Origin: Mantis religiosa
Lineage: Eukaryota; Arthropoda; Insecta; Mantodea; Mantidae
Length of the DNA: 64,000 nucleotides
Direction: 5' to 3'
Assembly: GCA_030765055.1 (NCBI GenBank)
Contig: CM060950.1
Location: 19,265,229 to 19,329,228 of the forward strand
Both the position numbers and the translations under genes were made by a program. Below the pieces are notes generated by a model. The model ran no database searches. It was not told where the DNA came from and saw only the letters and a program-made list of their open reading frames with translations. Below are positions 45,900 through 57,195 of the stretch, piece by piece (positions within the stretch are counted from its first letter, which is position 1; every line of letters starts with the position of its first letter).

Positions 45900-46437
45900 C
45901 GAGAGCTGTTCAATAAAGAATGATCATAATTTTTTACGGTCATAATTTTTCGCACTAAAAGTCAGTCTTATTATATTCTGTTAGCTTAACGTGAAAAAAA
46001 TACGCCTCAGTGGTTTCATTTTTGGTACTCCTGGTTCCCGCCTGTGAGAACCAGGCAAGTTCAGACATGTTCAGTATCGCCTAACGCTGCAATGGAGGCA
46101 ACACGCGAGATGGTTGAAAATGTTTAAAGAGGGTAGACAATCAATTTCAAAGGTGGACCCGGAGATCACTTACGATTACTTAAGATCACTTTCTGAAATA
46201 CTGAACATTTCGTTGGGCGCCACCCACACGTTGATGACAGAAACATTACACATGAGACGTGTTTGTGCGCGATGGGTTCCAAGACGGTTGATTCCCGAAC
46301 AAAAGGACATTCGCATTGAGGTCTGCATGCAGTTAAAGTTGATGTTAGAGGATGATGCGAAGTCTCTTTCAAACGTAATCACTGCTTATGAAACTTGGCT
46401 ACATCATTTTGATCCTGAGAGAAAACAGTGATTAGTG
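45900..46437 (+). mobile_element. mariner M1b, 5' half with internal deletions
   Basis: Starts at TA with CGAGAGCTGTTCAATAAAGA. It encodes pieces of the N-terminal transposase (LHMRRVCARWVPRRLIPEQ and NVITAYETWLHHFDPERK, where the catalytic D of ADETW is now Y). Segments between the start codon region and the helix-turn-helix are deleted. It ends at about 46437, the middle of the element. Confidence 0.88.
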
Positions 46438-46555
46438 ATGGCAACGAGGGAAGGAAAAATCAATAATTTCAGTAAAACAGCAAGGAAAGAAAGTGTCTTT
46501 TGATTGCATAACGTCGAAGAAAACAGGCGTGTTTCGGATTGTGGAATATCGAAAT

Positions 46556-47098
46556 AGGAGGGCTGTTCGATAAATAATGATCACAGTTTTTTTAACGACG
46601 TACCTTTACTCATCCTCATAATTTTGATGGTCGTTCTCAAAATACTCTTCCCTGAATGCGATGCACTTGTCCCAGCGTTTCTGCCAGTCTTCAAAGACAT
46701 GCTGGAAACCATTTTTTGAGAGATCCTTCAAATCAACACCGCAGCCTTCACCACTGCTTCTGATGATGGGTAATACCTCCCAGGAAGGCGTTTCTTCAAG
46801 TTACGGAATTGAAAAAAGTCACATGGGGCTAAATCCGGACTATAGGGATGGTGAGGGATGCACTTCACGTTGATTTTTGCAAGATATTCAACAACAACTT
46901 TGTCAATATGCGGCCGCGCATTATCGCGGTGCAGCATCCAGCCTGCTTCACGGAAATGCGGTCTTTTTCGCTTGATATGGTCTTGCAATGTTTTCAGGAC
47001 ATCTCTGTCGTATTGTCCAGTTAGTGATGTGTGTGCAGGTAGAACATGCTGATAAACCATTCCATGAATATCAAAGAATGAGATGACCATAACTTTCT
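46556..47098 (-). mobile_element. mariner M1 3' half, inverted relative to M1b
   Basis: The minus strand reads VISFFDIHGMVYQHVLPAHT, MLHRDNARPHI (second catalytic aspartate), YSPDLAPCDFFQF (third) and, after a break, the C-terminus, with the 3' terminal repeat GAGGGCTGTTCGATAAATAA at 46558. It begins almost exactly where M1b stops in element coordinates, so the two may be halves of one copy separated by an inversion. Confidence 0.85.
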
Positions 47099-48030
47099 GA
47101 TATTTTAATTTTCACCCTTAAACCCCCAAACCCATGTTCTTTGAGGTAGTTAATTACGTCACACCTTTTTGCACATTATGCTTCTTACTTAGGAAAGTGG
47201 ATTTATATGTGTTTTAATTATACGTCAATATCTGTTATTTTAACTTGTTGCGGAGCCATTTATGAAATTTGGAATAAATGTAGAACTATTTCACCTAGGG
47301 AACCGCAAAATAGTATGTGTTTAGCAAATTTTTTGCAGCATATGCTGCCATAATTGTTATTTTGTTATAGTGAGTTTATAATGGATTTTAAGAGCCATCT
47401 TACTAAAATTCTGTATTTCTAAGTGTTTACTTAGCAGATTTTTAGTGCCTATTTAAGTGCCTATTTCGCCCATTTTAGTGCCTCTTTGTCTGCCTATTTC
47501 ACTCATTTTTAGTGCCTCTAAATCCTCCCCTACTAACAACTACGGAGAAATATAAGTCAAAAGGCTTAAAATATAATAAATTATACTTGTAACGCCAAGG
47601 GATGGTTACTTATAGGCTATGTAGCACTTACAAAACTTGGAAGGCCATCGGGGGAGGTTTTGGAAATTTTACATCCATTTGCATAAATATTATTAGCTAT
47701 TTCACCTTTTATTAGGAATCTACGAAATTACAATTCTAAGGCGTGTAGGGAAGCATTGATCATAAAAATCCGCTAGAGCATTGTGCGATAATTTCGTTAA
47801 ATACGGGGATGGTGAATTAAATATATCGATTCATCATTGGAGTTAAAAGTGTTATCTATGTATTGCAAAGATATGTAACGTATAAACCTACGTGATCAAA
47901 TAGAAAATATAAAAAAATGCTCATTTAATGTTCACTGGTGTGAAGACATTGCAAATTCCTATGTAATTCAGAGAGCAGTTGTTTGATAGACCGAGTCGGC
48001 AATTGTCCTTCTGTAATTATTATAAATGTG
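47099..48030. other. unassigned; cluster of AGTGCCT motifs
   Basis: No gene recognised. Between about 47430 and 47520 the motif TTTAGTGCCT or a close variant recurs five to six times with irregular spacing, looking like a degenerate tandem array. Confidence 0.5.
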
Positions 48031-48345
48031 CTGCGTCGTGGCGTAGTGGGCTAAGGCATCATGCTCTGGTTCCCTGCCACGGAATGTCGCCCGGAATCGA
48101 TCCCAACCCTGGGGTTGCGGATTTTAAATCCTGGGTACTGGACCGGTGCCCACTCAGCATCCTGAGGAAATTGAGGAGCTTGCGAAGGTAAGCTCTCCGG
48201 CTGGGGGTGCTGAGATGCTGACCACATGTCCTCCCCAAATCGGTTAGGTGATCGCCCAACACTACCTTGCGTATGTGGGCGTGAGGCCGACAGTCGTGTA
48301 GGCAGGCCTTGGCCCTATATCGGCTCTCTTACCATGGGAAAAATG
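48031..48345 (+). repeat. SINE-C, fullest copy
   Basis: The head GCTGCGTCGTGGCGTAGTGG has a box A-like core, and GGGTTGCGGATTTTAAATCC lies further down. The body GGACCGGTGCCCACTCAGCA, GGGTGCTGAGATGCTGACC and GTGGGCGTGAGGCCGACAGT is shared with 38811 and 51197. A tRNA origin is likely but the box B is poor. Confidence 0.7.
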
Positions 48346-49518
48346 TATTTTAAGCTGTAGCGATATTTCCGATCGACTACAAATGTACAAAAAGGGAGTC
48401 TTATTAATCAGAAGCCCTTCAAAAACTATAAATATGTTATCCTTTCATAAATATTGTTAAATAAAGATGTAATTACATTAGAAAATCCGCAAGATTTAAA
48501 CGAGCTTCGCTTTAAAATTTTCCTTGTATTTTCTGAGCGTGTGGCCATAAAAAGGGCAACGGAATCTTTCCTGCAGTCCATATTTCGAATTTTAAACCGT
48601 AAAGGGAGTGTAAAAATGATTGTCTCAATTATTCGCGTATATATACAGGATGTTTCGAAACGACAGCGAACAAATATAGCCGTTTAGTAGTTTATAACTT
48701 AACTAGCCCGAATTTCGGTGTCGCAGCTTCGAAATTCTCTTATGCATAATTTTATGCAGCATTAAATATTACGTTATTTTGTGACTAGGCAGTGCAGGAA
48801 CTCCTGGTGCGCGAACCTCAAAAGTGGTTATTGAGACACACCGGTCAGGAAAACAAAAGCATTGCTCCTTGCTCTTTATTAGTGACCGTAGTCTCGCTTT
48901 CAGGTAAGGTCAAAGGGCAGCTATTTGTGAAAAAGTCTATAATGACTCGTACAGTTCCAAGGATGCTCATTTTGCTATGATCTTAATTGTACAGTACTTT
49001 CAACCTGTTACTGTCAAATCAACAGCTTCCTTTTTAGTTACAAATGCTTTATTTATGTTAGTAAACACAGTGAAATAAAATGCTTGTCTCATTGAATAAG
49101 GCATTTAGTTTTGGTTAACTTTATCTACAACTCTTTGATATTGTTCTCTGTTCTTTTTGTCATTTAATGCTTCCATCCTCAATCTCACTAACATTAACTT
49201 CCCTCTAAAAGGTATAGGTTGCATATGCCCACCAGCTTATTTGCCATCATGGACTGCTATAGCGGAATTTTGGAACACGTTAAACACCCATAAACAAATA
49301 ACAAAGTAACTTCTTTACTACGGTTTCATAAGCCAAAGAAATTATTAATAGCAGCAAGCTACCGTCGGGTATGTCGGTATGTTTACAGCACGCGAGACGG
49401 TGTGTCACCTACCTGTGAACTTCGATAGTTTAAGGCACGCGTGGTTGTTCTTGTTACTGCCTAATCCACACTCATTCTAGAGCACTTTTTATGCGGCTCT
49501 ATTGGCGATAAAAACTAT

Positions 49519-50003
49519 TGTGACTTTGTGGATTCGTGAAATTAGTCCAATAGCACAAACCCAAAATGTTCTTCATTTCCACCGAATTACAATTGGAACA
49601 CTTGCCGATTACACAGAATTACGTAGCGCACACAATGAAAATTCGCCAGTTCGTCTGTCACAGGCCCACTCTACACTCACAATTACGTACAACTCCTCTG
49701 ATACACGTACACGGTCTTCCAGTCTGTTCACTATCACGGCGCTCCTCCGGCTGCTCGCCAAGAACTGAACTGACTCGACCACTGCAGCCTTATATAGGAA
49801 GATCGCTGTTTCTGGAAGGCTCGAGGCTCGCACAATTATCCCGATATTTCCAGACGTCAAGGGGAGGGGAAAGAGACGGTACGGTGGCTTTCTAACCATC
49901 CCCTCAGTCAGTGCCACAGAGATAAATAGGTAGGCGTAGCCTGAACGGTTCCTGTCCCCTACCCAGCTGCCAGTTAGGCCTGCCTTTCGTCAATTGGGTG
50001 ACA
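49519..50003 (-). mobile_element. solo LTR, copy 2 (inside family X)
   Basis: TGTGACTTTGTGG to GGGTGACA with 4-bp duplication CTAT (49515-49518, 50004-50007). The uninterrupted X sequence in copy 4 (AAAAACTATCTATATG) proves the duplication. On the minus strand TATATAAG is about 220 bp upstream of an AATGAAGAACATTTT segment corresponding to the AATAAA of the other copies. Confidence 0.88.
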
Positions 50004-50070
50004 CTATCTATATGTGTCACATAGAAATTGAGCAACTGCTTCTATATACCTATTCCTTCGGTGTCTTTTT

Positions 50071-50302
50071 TTTTGTAATTTACGTTCTCCAACGTTAAGT
50101 CATATCGGACGGTGAATGAATTGGATGAAATGATACTCAAATGAGTCCAGGGTCCATGGAGCTTAGTTACCCGACATTCGTTTTGAAGGGTAAGGGAAAA
50201 CCCCGGAAAACCTTATCCAGGTAACTCACCCAGACCGAGATTCGAACTCGGGACCTCTTGAATGAGGCAGACATGCTACCATCTACGCTACCGAGGCGGG
50301 CG
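50071..50302 (-). repeat. SINE-B copy with 14-bp target duplication (inside family X)
   Basis: Flanked by TTCGGTGTCTTTTT at 50057-50070 and 50303-50316. Standard head (GCCCGCCTCGGTAGCGTAG on the minus strand), body and 3' end with an A-rich tail. The target lies in the right terminal repeat of X. Confidence 0.92.
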
Positions 50303-50329
50303 TTCGGTGTCTTTTTGATTCACCCTGTA

Positions 50330-51196
50330 TGTATACACATACATATATACTGAAACCTGAAGTATATAAAATCACACGGACTTTTACACAGTTCATCAAT
50401 ATGCTTTGCCGAGAGAACATGATGCAATATGTACGACAAGATTCTGCGAAGTGGAACAAATTAAGTGGACAAATAATATTACATAAATAGCGAATGACAA
50501 AGTGAAATTCCAGTGATAAATTAATTAACGATACAGGTAAAAGGATTGCAGGGACGAGAATATTACCGAGGGGAAGATATTTATTGAACGCATTTCTAAA
50601 AAGCGGTGACAAAGGACTAATTTTCCGAGTAGACACCGGAGCAAAATTAAATCTTGCAGCACTTTTTAACGATGAGGCACCGGAGTAAACAAGTGCGAGC
50701 ATTGTATTTTCATCCCACGGGGCCAAATAACCCACTTCCAATTCCAAACAAAAGAAAAGCATTATAGGGAATCTAATTTTTATTTGCCGGCGATAGAACC
50801 TAAGAAAAAGTCGGTTTCGAGGCCAGAGGACCACATCGATACCCAACAGCGCAGCGACGAATCCGCCTCCTCGTTGGTAAGCATCAAAGGGGAGAAACGC
50901 TACAAAAGGCGGTATCCATCGTATACCTTTTCCTCACGGTCCGATCTTCCATCTGTATATTGCTAATTCTGATATATTGATGTGATATAAAAACAAGCTA
51001 AGAAATTGCAAAGACGTAGTGGTACATTTTTGTAACATCGCGGCTTATTTTGCCGGAGGACGGGGTAAATTTTGCGTCTTAAGGTATTTATTTTACCTCA
51101 TTGTGGGTGCACTGATTGGTTTTCATTATTTGAATAAGTATTCCTGGCGGGGAATTAATGTCTTCAGCTAAGTGCCGCACATTTTAGACACTTCAT
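50330..51196. other. unassigned
   Basis: A 187-codon open stretch on the minus strand reaches from X into this region but shows no motif. The part in X is not conserved as coding in other X copies, so I consider it chance. Confidence 0.4.
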
Positions 51197-51526
51197 AACA
51201 TCGTGACATAATCCAGGGTGCTACAGCCCATGTGGACCAGGACCTGCCAACCCGACTGCCGACCTCACGCCCACATACGCAAGGTAGAGGTGGGCGATCA
51301 TCCAACCGATACGGGGAGGAGATTTGGTCAGCATCTCGGCACCCCGAGCCGGAATGTTATCTTCTATGACAAGGGCCGCTTACCTAGCGTAAGCTCCTCC
51401 ATTTCCTCACGATGCTGAGTGGGCACCGGTCCTATACCCAGGACTACACCCCATGGGTGGGATCGTTCCCGGGCCGCTTTGCGTGGCACGGAGTCAAGGC
51501 ATGATACGTCACGACGCAGGACCTAA
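51197..51526 (-). repeat. SINE-C copy with probable 11-bp target duplication
   Basis: Collinear with 48031-48345 on the minus strand (GTCCTGCGTCGTGACG head; GGACCGGTGCCCACTCAGCA; GTGGGCGTGAGGTCGGCAGT). AGACACTTCAT occurs immediately outside both ends (51186-51196 and near 51528-51538). Confidence 0.75.
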
Positions 51527-51790
51527 GACACTTCATGCCGAGTCAAAAATAATGCCTTCAAGAATCCCTTGTTACATGAGTCACCTTGAGTGTGCGAGGC
51601 GACAAAGTCACGACCTGTTTTCTAAGCCCGATTCTGACCTTTATTTTTCCCACCCTGGCTAAACAGCAGGTCAGATGTTTAGCCACTCGCATTTCTCATT
51701 ATTGCAAAGAGTCCAGTATTTTTAACAATTTCATTCTACTCTGAAATTTATGTTGCCATTCGTTCAGTTGCGGGTGGAATTTCAGAAGTA
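51527..51790. other. unassigned
   Basis: No motif or partner recognised between the SINE-C copy and the solo LTR. Confidence 0.4.
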
Positions 51791-51791
51791 T

Positions 51792-52280
51792 TGTGACTTT
51801 GGGGGTTCGTGAAATTAAAAGTCCAATTGCACCACTCAAAAATGTTCTTTATTTCCACCGAATTATAGTCGGAACACTTGCCGATTACACACAATTACGT
51901 AATACACACAATTACGATTCATCAGTTCGTCTGTCACAGGTCCACTGCACACAGTTACGTACACTCCTCTGATGCACGTTCACAGTCTTCCGGTGCGTTA
52001 ACTCACTCGGCGTTCCTCACGCTGCTCGCCAAGAACTAAACTTCCACCGGCCCGGCGCGTTGCTTATATAAGACCAACTGACCTATCTAGAAGATTCCGG
52101 TTTAGATGAAATGTCCTGGATGTTCTAGAACTCAGGGGGAGGGAAAAGAGCCGGCACAGTGATGTTTTTCCAGCCACTCCTCGTTACCGCTATAAGACAA
52201 ATGGGTGGGCGTGTTCGAACGCCTCCCGTCCGGCCCCACCGCCGGCCGGCTCCACAGGAAGTCCCGACGTTTGGGTGACA
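51792..52280 (-). mobile_element. solo LTR, copy 3
   Basis: TGTGACTTTGGGG to GGGTGACA, 489 bp, with 4-bp duplication GTAT (51788-51791, 52281-52284). On the minus strand the order TATATAAG (about 52072), then AATAAAGAACATTTTTGAG (about 51850) is that of a U3-R-U5 LTR promoter and polyadenylation signal. It is the best copy for defining the LTR. Confidence 0.88.
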
Positions 52281-52304
52281 GTATTTAGACAAAGTTTAGT
52301 TAGG

Positions 52305-52800
52305 TAGAATCAGCCTGAGAAATTCAATACCATAGTCGGAATTTGAACCACGGATCTTTCAGTGTCCATCCGGTTGCTGTAACCACTGAGCTACCATGTT
52401 GTTGTTATTGTTGTTATAGTTTACGTCCTCCAACGTTAAGTCATATAGGACCGTAAATGAATTGGGTGAAATGATGTTCAAATGAGTCCAGGGTCCCTGG
52501 AGCTTAGAGTTACCCGACATTCGTCTTTCAGGATAAGGGAAAACCCCGGAAGAAACCTTATACGGGTAACTCACCCTGACCGAGATTCCAACTCGGTACC
52601 TCTTGAACGTAAGGCAGACATGCTACCATCTACGCTACCGAGGCAGGCACTGAGCTACCATGGCAACGGGCAGCGTGACATTAAGTTCTCCGACTGACTG
52701 GCATTTTTCTCGGTAAACCACTAGGAGTTCCCATAGGAGTTACGTAATATTGTAATTACTTTAAGCCCCGGGGTTTATGGTTCAGACCACTGTTAGTGGG
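52305..52800 (-). repeat. SINE-A copy split by SINE-B
   Basis: Minus-oriented SINE-A from GTAGAATCAGCCTGAGAAA to the CCACTAGGAGTTCCCATAG leader and beyond. It is interrupted after 52398 by a SINE-B whose target duplication CACTGAGCTACCATG comes from the box A region of SINE-A. Confidence 0.85.
52399..52647 (-). repeat. SINE-B copy with perfect 15-bp target duplication
   Basis: CACTGAGCTACCATG at 52384-52398 and 52648-52662. The 3' tail, on the plus strand TTGTTGTTATTGTTGTTA, is an AAC/AAT-type simple repeat, one of several different tails seen in the family. Confidence 0.95.
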
Positions 52801-53232
52801 ACAAGGTACCTTCTATCTCCGCCATGTTAAATTTGACATTTTCAATTTACCTTTTCTGAAGAACTATGAATAATACAGACACACAATCACATATACTTAC
52901 ACTACTGGGCAATGAAATGACATTTTTGTGAGTATATAGCACTTAAAATGTAACTGTAATAACTTTTTAATAATAATACCTTCGTGGTACACTTGAAAAG
53001 AAAAAAAAATTATCGGTTTCCTTGATAATAACATCTAAGTGTTGGAAAATGTCAGTTTATGAAGATGTGTCAGGGAAACAGTCTGTGAAAATTTCATTGC
53101 TCTAGGATAAGTAGTTTCAAAGAAAAGGTACATAAGGCTAATAAAAACAAAAGTTACGAGAAAATGACTTTAAAGTTTTACAGTACTCAAAGTCTGTTAA
53201 AACATTCCTACCCCATACTCAGTGTTGTCATG
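52801..53232. other. unassigned AT-rich stretch
   Basis: No gene or repeat partner recognised. Confidence 0.45.
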
Positions 53233-53244
53233 ATCTTCTCTACT

Positions 53245-53472
53245 AGCCCGCCTCGGTAGCGTAGATGGTAGCATGTCTACCTCACGTTCAAGAGGTCCCG
53301 AGTTCGAATCTCGGTCAGGGTGAGTTATCTGGATAAGGTTTTTCCTGGGTTTTCCCTTATCTTCAAAGACGAATTTTAGGTAACTCTAAGCTCCATGGAC
53401 CCCAGGCTCATTTGAGTATCATTTCACCCAATTCATTCACCGTCCGATATGACTTAACGTTGGAGGACGTAA

Positions 53473-53526
<54 letters not shown>
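53245..53526 (+). repeat. SINE-B copy with (AC)n tail and 12-bp target duplication
   Basis: ATCTTCTCTACT at 53233-53244 and 53527-53538. The dinucleotide array 53475-53526 lies wholly inside the duplicated flanks, so it is the SINE's own 3' tail. Confidence 0.95.
53475..53526. repeat. (AC)n microsatellite forming a SINE-B tail
   Basis: About 26 uninterrupted AC units directly after the SINE-B end GGACGTAAATT. Confidence 0.97.
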
Positions 53527-53529
<3 letters not shown>

Positions 53530-53538
53530 TTCTCTACT

Positions 53539-54184
53539 CTCTTCTGTCTAGCACTTTTATAGATGTCTTCTGCCTCCATATCAGCCTTGGTAAAACGATA
53601 TTGGTTCATTTCTTTAAAAAAAAATTAGAGCTAAAAGTACTTTTGTTTGGAACAACACAATCATGTGGAGTTGAATCTCATAACCTAACACTTTGATCAT
53701 CCCTAGTTGTTGTTAAGTTTTCAACTCCTTAGTTATTTTCACAGTTTTCATAATCTATATTCGCCTTTTTCTTCCTACCAGACCCTCCAGACCTTTTCTG
53801 AACAATTTAGCAGAAGAACTAGCCATTTTCCTCATTCAATAACAAAACACACGTTTAAAACGTGTTTAGGAACATAGGATGCACAAAAAGGGGGGGGGGG
53901 TAGAGCAAGAACAAGCAGGTTTTCCAATAGCTGAAAGTGTAAAATACAGAAGTAAATATTCCTAAACGTAAACTATCAGAGAAAGTTCTAAGGGGAGCCA
54001 GAGAGTGAAAAGGGGGCGTGACCTACTCTGCAGCATGTGATTTAAACCCACTTTTAGGCCCTTTAAATAAGTTTCTGGTGCAAAACAAATTTATATTCAT
54101 ATAAAACTTCAAACTATGAAAATAAGCAAAAAATCAAAAAAATGATATTTTAACCATTTTTAAGGTATCTTCTCCCGTAAGTCA
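53539..54184. other. unassigned AT-rich stretch
   Basis: A run of ten G at about 53891-53900. No gene or partner repeat seen. Confidence 0.45.
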
Positions 54185-54228
54185 ATAGATGAAGATTGTT
54201 CATTCACACTAGCCGTTTGTAAGACAAG
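54185..54228 (-). repeat. SINE-A fragment, left of SINE-F
   Basis: ATTCACACTAGCCGTTTGTA is the SINE-A linker. Its continuation, including GAAAAATTCAATGTCATA, lies at 54486-54530, so SINE-F inserted here. Confidence 0.7.
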
Positions 54229-54472
54229 TGAAATATGTAGTGTTTAACGCCAACTTTTACTACATGCGGCACCACAGGCGGTGAAACTGATGATCCATGA
54301 AATGAAGATGGAGCATCGGTGGAATGAGATGGTGTGGGAAACCGGAGATCCCAGAGAAAACCCGTTCCAGCGCAGTGTTGTCCACCACAAAGCTCACTTT
54401 GCTGTCGCCTTGGATCGAACCCAGGCGGCCTTGGTGAGAGCTGAGTGGTCTACCCACTGCTCCACAACGCGG
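54229..54472 (-). repeat. SINE-F: tRNA-headed SINE with 13-bp target duplication
   Basis: TTTGTAAGACAAG (54216-54228) and TTTGTAGAACAAG (54473-54485) flank it, one mismatch. On the minus strand the head reads CCGCGTTGTGGAGCAGTGGG (box A-like) and CTGGGTTCGATCCAAGG (box B). The body is unlike SINE-A, B or C. Single copy in the window. Confidence 0.8.
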
Positions 54473-54560
54473 TTTGTAGAACAAGGTTTGGATACGTAGA
54501 GTCAGATTGAAAAATTCAATGTCATAACTAAACTTTTCCGTTAGAATAATGAAACTGCTT
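54473..54560 (-). repeat. SINE-A fragment, right of SINE-F
   Basis: Continues the linker with GGATACGTAGAGTCAGATTG and AAAAATTCAATGTCATAAC, then loses similarity before the box B region. Confidence 0.65.
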
Positions 54561-54857
54561 TGTTCCCCAACATGCCACCTGCTTTGGCGCTTTCAGCAGT
54601 TCGCTGTATTATTTCAACCCTTTGAGGTACGGCATGTTTCAACGCCAGTGGAATTTGTTGAATTTCTAGTAGATGACGGCTGAACATAATGCCGGTTTGT
54701 GCGGACCCTCGGTCTCGCTATTGCTTGAGGTAATAATGACGAAACTCGGCGACGTGGTTTGGAATTTATCGGCCAGATTAGGAGAAACGCTACACCGGTT
54801 ACCGCGTTGTATGGGGCGAGCTTAAGGTGTGTTGTTCCAACTCACGTCCTGCATATA

Positions 54858-55801
54858 CAGAATGTTTCGAAACGACACCGAACGAATATATATATAAAAT
54901 AGTTTTTGCTCAGCTACTATGTGACACATATAGATAGCTTTTCCCGCGAATATAGCCACATAAAAACGCCCCAGAATGAGTGGGGTTAGGCAGTGACAGG
55001 TACAACGCCACATGCCTCTAGCTATCGAAGTAATCGCAGGTAGGTGACACACCGTGTCGCGTGCTGTAGCTGTTTGTCAACATACCGACATACTCCAAGG
55101 TAGCTTGTTACTATTAAGAATTTCTTTGGCTTATGAAACCGCAGTGAAGAAGCTACTCCTTAGTTATTTGTTTATGGGTATTCAACGTGTTCCAATATTC
55201 CGTTATAACTGTCCATGATAGCAAATAAGCTGGTGGACATATGCAACTTAAACCTTTTAGAGAGAAGTTAATGTTAGTGAGGCTGAGGGTGGAAGCATTA
55301 AATGATAAAAAGAACAGAGAACAACTACAACAAATTGTAAATAAAGTTAACCAAAACTAAATGCCTTATGCAATGAGACAAGCATTTTATTTCACTCTGT
55401 TTAATAATACTAAATAAAGCATTTGTAGCATAAAAGGAAGCTGTTAATTTTACTGGTTGAAAGTACTGTATATTTAAGGTCATAGAAAATGATGTCAGAG
55501 TCATTATCGACTTTTTCATAAGTAACTGCCCTTTGCCCCATTACCTGAAAGGTAGACTAGGGTCACTGATAAAGAGCAAGGAGTAATGCTTTTGTTGTCG
55601 TGGCCGGTGCGTCCCAATAACAACTTTTGAGGTTCGCAAACAGTAGCTCCTGCGCTGCCTAATCACAAAATAATGGTATATTTAATGCTGCATAAGATTA
55701 TACTTAAAATAATTTTAAAGCTGCCACACCAAAATTTGGACTAGTTAAGTTATAAACTGCGAAACGGCTACATTCGTTCGGTGTCCTTTCGAAACAACCT
55801 G
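54858..55801 (-). mobile_element. TIR element family X, copy 3 (reverse orientation)
   Basis: TA-flanked (54856-54857, 55802-55803), 944 bp, uninterrupted, antiparallel to copies 1, 2 and 4. Ends CAGAATGTTTCGAAACGA and, on the other strand, CAGGTTGTTTCGAAAGGA. Confidence 0.88.
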
Positions 55802-55803
55802 TA

Positions 55804-56340
55804 TTGATTTAGGATCATTAATTTTGTTACAATTCCAAGTTCATTGTGTCTTCTTGGGATTAATAGCAAGAGTAAAATTGTCCTACGATTAATCGACACT
55901 GAAAATCGAATTTGTGTCCTTTAAATTTGGACTTTGTTGTTTATATACAATACCATCTTTAGAGATTTGGAGAAATTCTTACGGCATGTAGCAGAGCACA
56001 AGTTATTAGATGTGTCTGGTCCCCTTTCTTATGTTAATGAGGAGTTTGCTCATAACAGTAGGGGACAAGGGGATGCATGGCATATTTTATCATATGAGCC
56101 TTGTTTACAATGAGGTTCTGCAACTCACAGAGTACGACAGTGTGTGGTGCCATGGGGTATTAGGACGTATTACCTCTCTGACGAATGAGTGCAGTTGTTT
56201 AGGGAGGTCGCTGGTGTAGCACGGCGCGGTTTAGAGATGTCAGAGAAAGCGAGAGTATAGTGCAGTACAGTCTGAAAATCAAAACATCAGAACAGCGAAC
56301 GTAGCACGATGTATAGTTTTGCACTTGCGAAATAGATATG
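55804..56340. other. unassigned AT-rich stretch
   Basis: No convincing motif. The open stretch at 56010-56219 resembles nothing I recognise. Confidence 0.4.
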
Positions 56341-56460
56341 CCATGCCGTTAAATATCCTCCAGACGGTGCCCTTGCCTTCAAAAAGAATCTTTTCTTTAA
56401 CAGCATTCATGAGTTTACGTACTGAAGGAATTTCTCTTTTCTGTTTGTAAAACTTGAGAT
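56341..56460 (-). pseudogene. possible DDE-transposase-like protein fragment
   Basis: The minus strand reads YKQKREIPSVRKLMNAVKEK followed by ILFEGKGTVWRIFNGM. This resembles the segment K-x-x-x-P-T-x-x-K-L-x-x-x-x-K-E-x-I-x-F-x-G-x-x-x-x-L-x-R-x-L of arthropod transposase-like proteins, perhaps the same group as the fragment in repeat W. It directly abuts the inverted LINE part. Confidence 0.35.
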
Positions 56461-57195
56461 AAGTTCTGCGCGTTCCAGGTTAATTTCTTGAATCGAGGGT
56501 TAAACCAATATATATATAGCTGTATCACACTGTGGCACTATCTTGTTCTTAAAGCTTATTTCGGTATCTGCGGTATTCTTTTATAGGTGAATTTTACTAA
56601 TTTGGATTTCTTTGGATTCATCTTCACTCTCCACCTTTTGCACCATTCGTCAACTTCATCCGTGAAAGATTGTAGTTCACTAGCAGGTGCAATATCAGGT
56701 CCTTTGCTAAGTATAGCTACAGCCTCTGTGAATTGCGAGATAAGTAGGTTGTCCTGTGTAGGAAAATCCGAGCTAAAGATTAAGTAGAAGAATGGAGCCA
56801 ATACACCACCTTGAGGAACTCCTGCTTGTACTTCCTGAACTGGAAACAGCATATCGTTACATTTCACCAGGAATGTTCTTCCAGAAAGATAAGATTTAAT
56901 TACTAAAAATACGGTGTAACTAACAAAAGCTTTTATTTTGTACAAAAGACCATCATGGCATACTTTATCGAATGCTTTATCTGTATCGAGAAAGAGGCCT
57001 AAGTAGACAGATTTCTCTTCATAGTTATCAAGTATGGAGTCTAAAACCCGATGTAGCTGCTGAGAACTATCGTGGTTATGTCTAAATCCAAACTGCGTAT
57101 CTGGAGTAAGCGGGAGTAGAGAACCAATTCCGTCAGAGAGGAATAGGCGTTCGAATATTTTGGAAAATATTGTTAGCAGACTTAAAGGTCAATAT
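56461..57195 (-). pseudogene. Jockey-like RT core, inverted 5' segment of one LINE copy
   Basis: A single minus-strand frame is open from 57190 to 56556. It runs IFSKIFERLFL, QFGFRHNHDSSQQLHRVL, LGLFLDTDKAFDKVCHD (motif A), KSYLSGRTFLVKC, QAGVPQGGVLAPFFYLIF (motif B), then SQFTEAVAILSKG where the YADD box should be, then WCKRWRVKMNPKKSKLVKF. Catalytic DD is replaced by EA, so it is dead. After a shift, IGLTLDSR follows near 56500. The C-terminal remainder is on the opposite strand at 57196-57780. Confidence 0.85.

Larger units (their letters stand above)
48646..50327 (+). mobile_element. TIR element family X, copy 2, with two nested insertions
   Basis: Ends CAGGATGTTTCGAAACGA and, at the right on the minus strand, CAGGGTGAATCAAAAAGACA; TA on both sides (48644-48645, 50328-50329). 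Collinear with copy 1 apart from a solo LTR at 49519-50003 and a SINE-B at 50071-50302. Without these the length is close to 950 bp. Confidence 0.88.

Noticed and set aside
50283..50846. 187-codon minus-strand frame as a gene
   Set aside because: Starts in unassigned DNA and runs into the right end of family X and SINE-B, with no motif and no conservation of the frame in other X copies.
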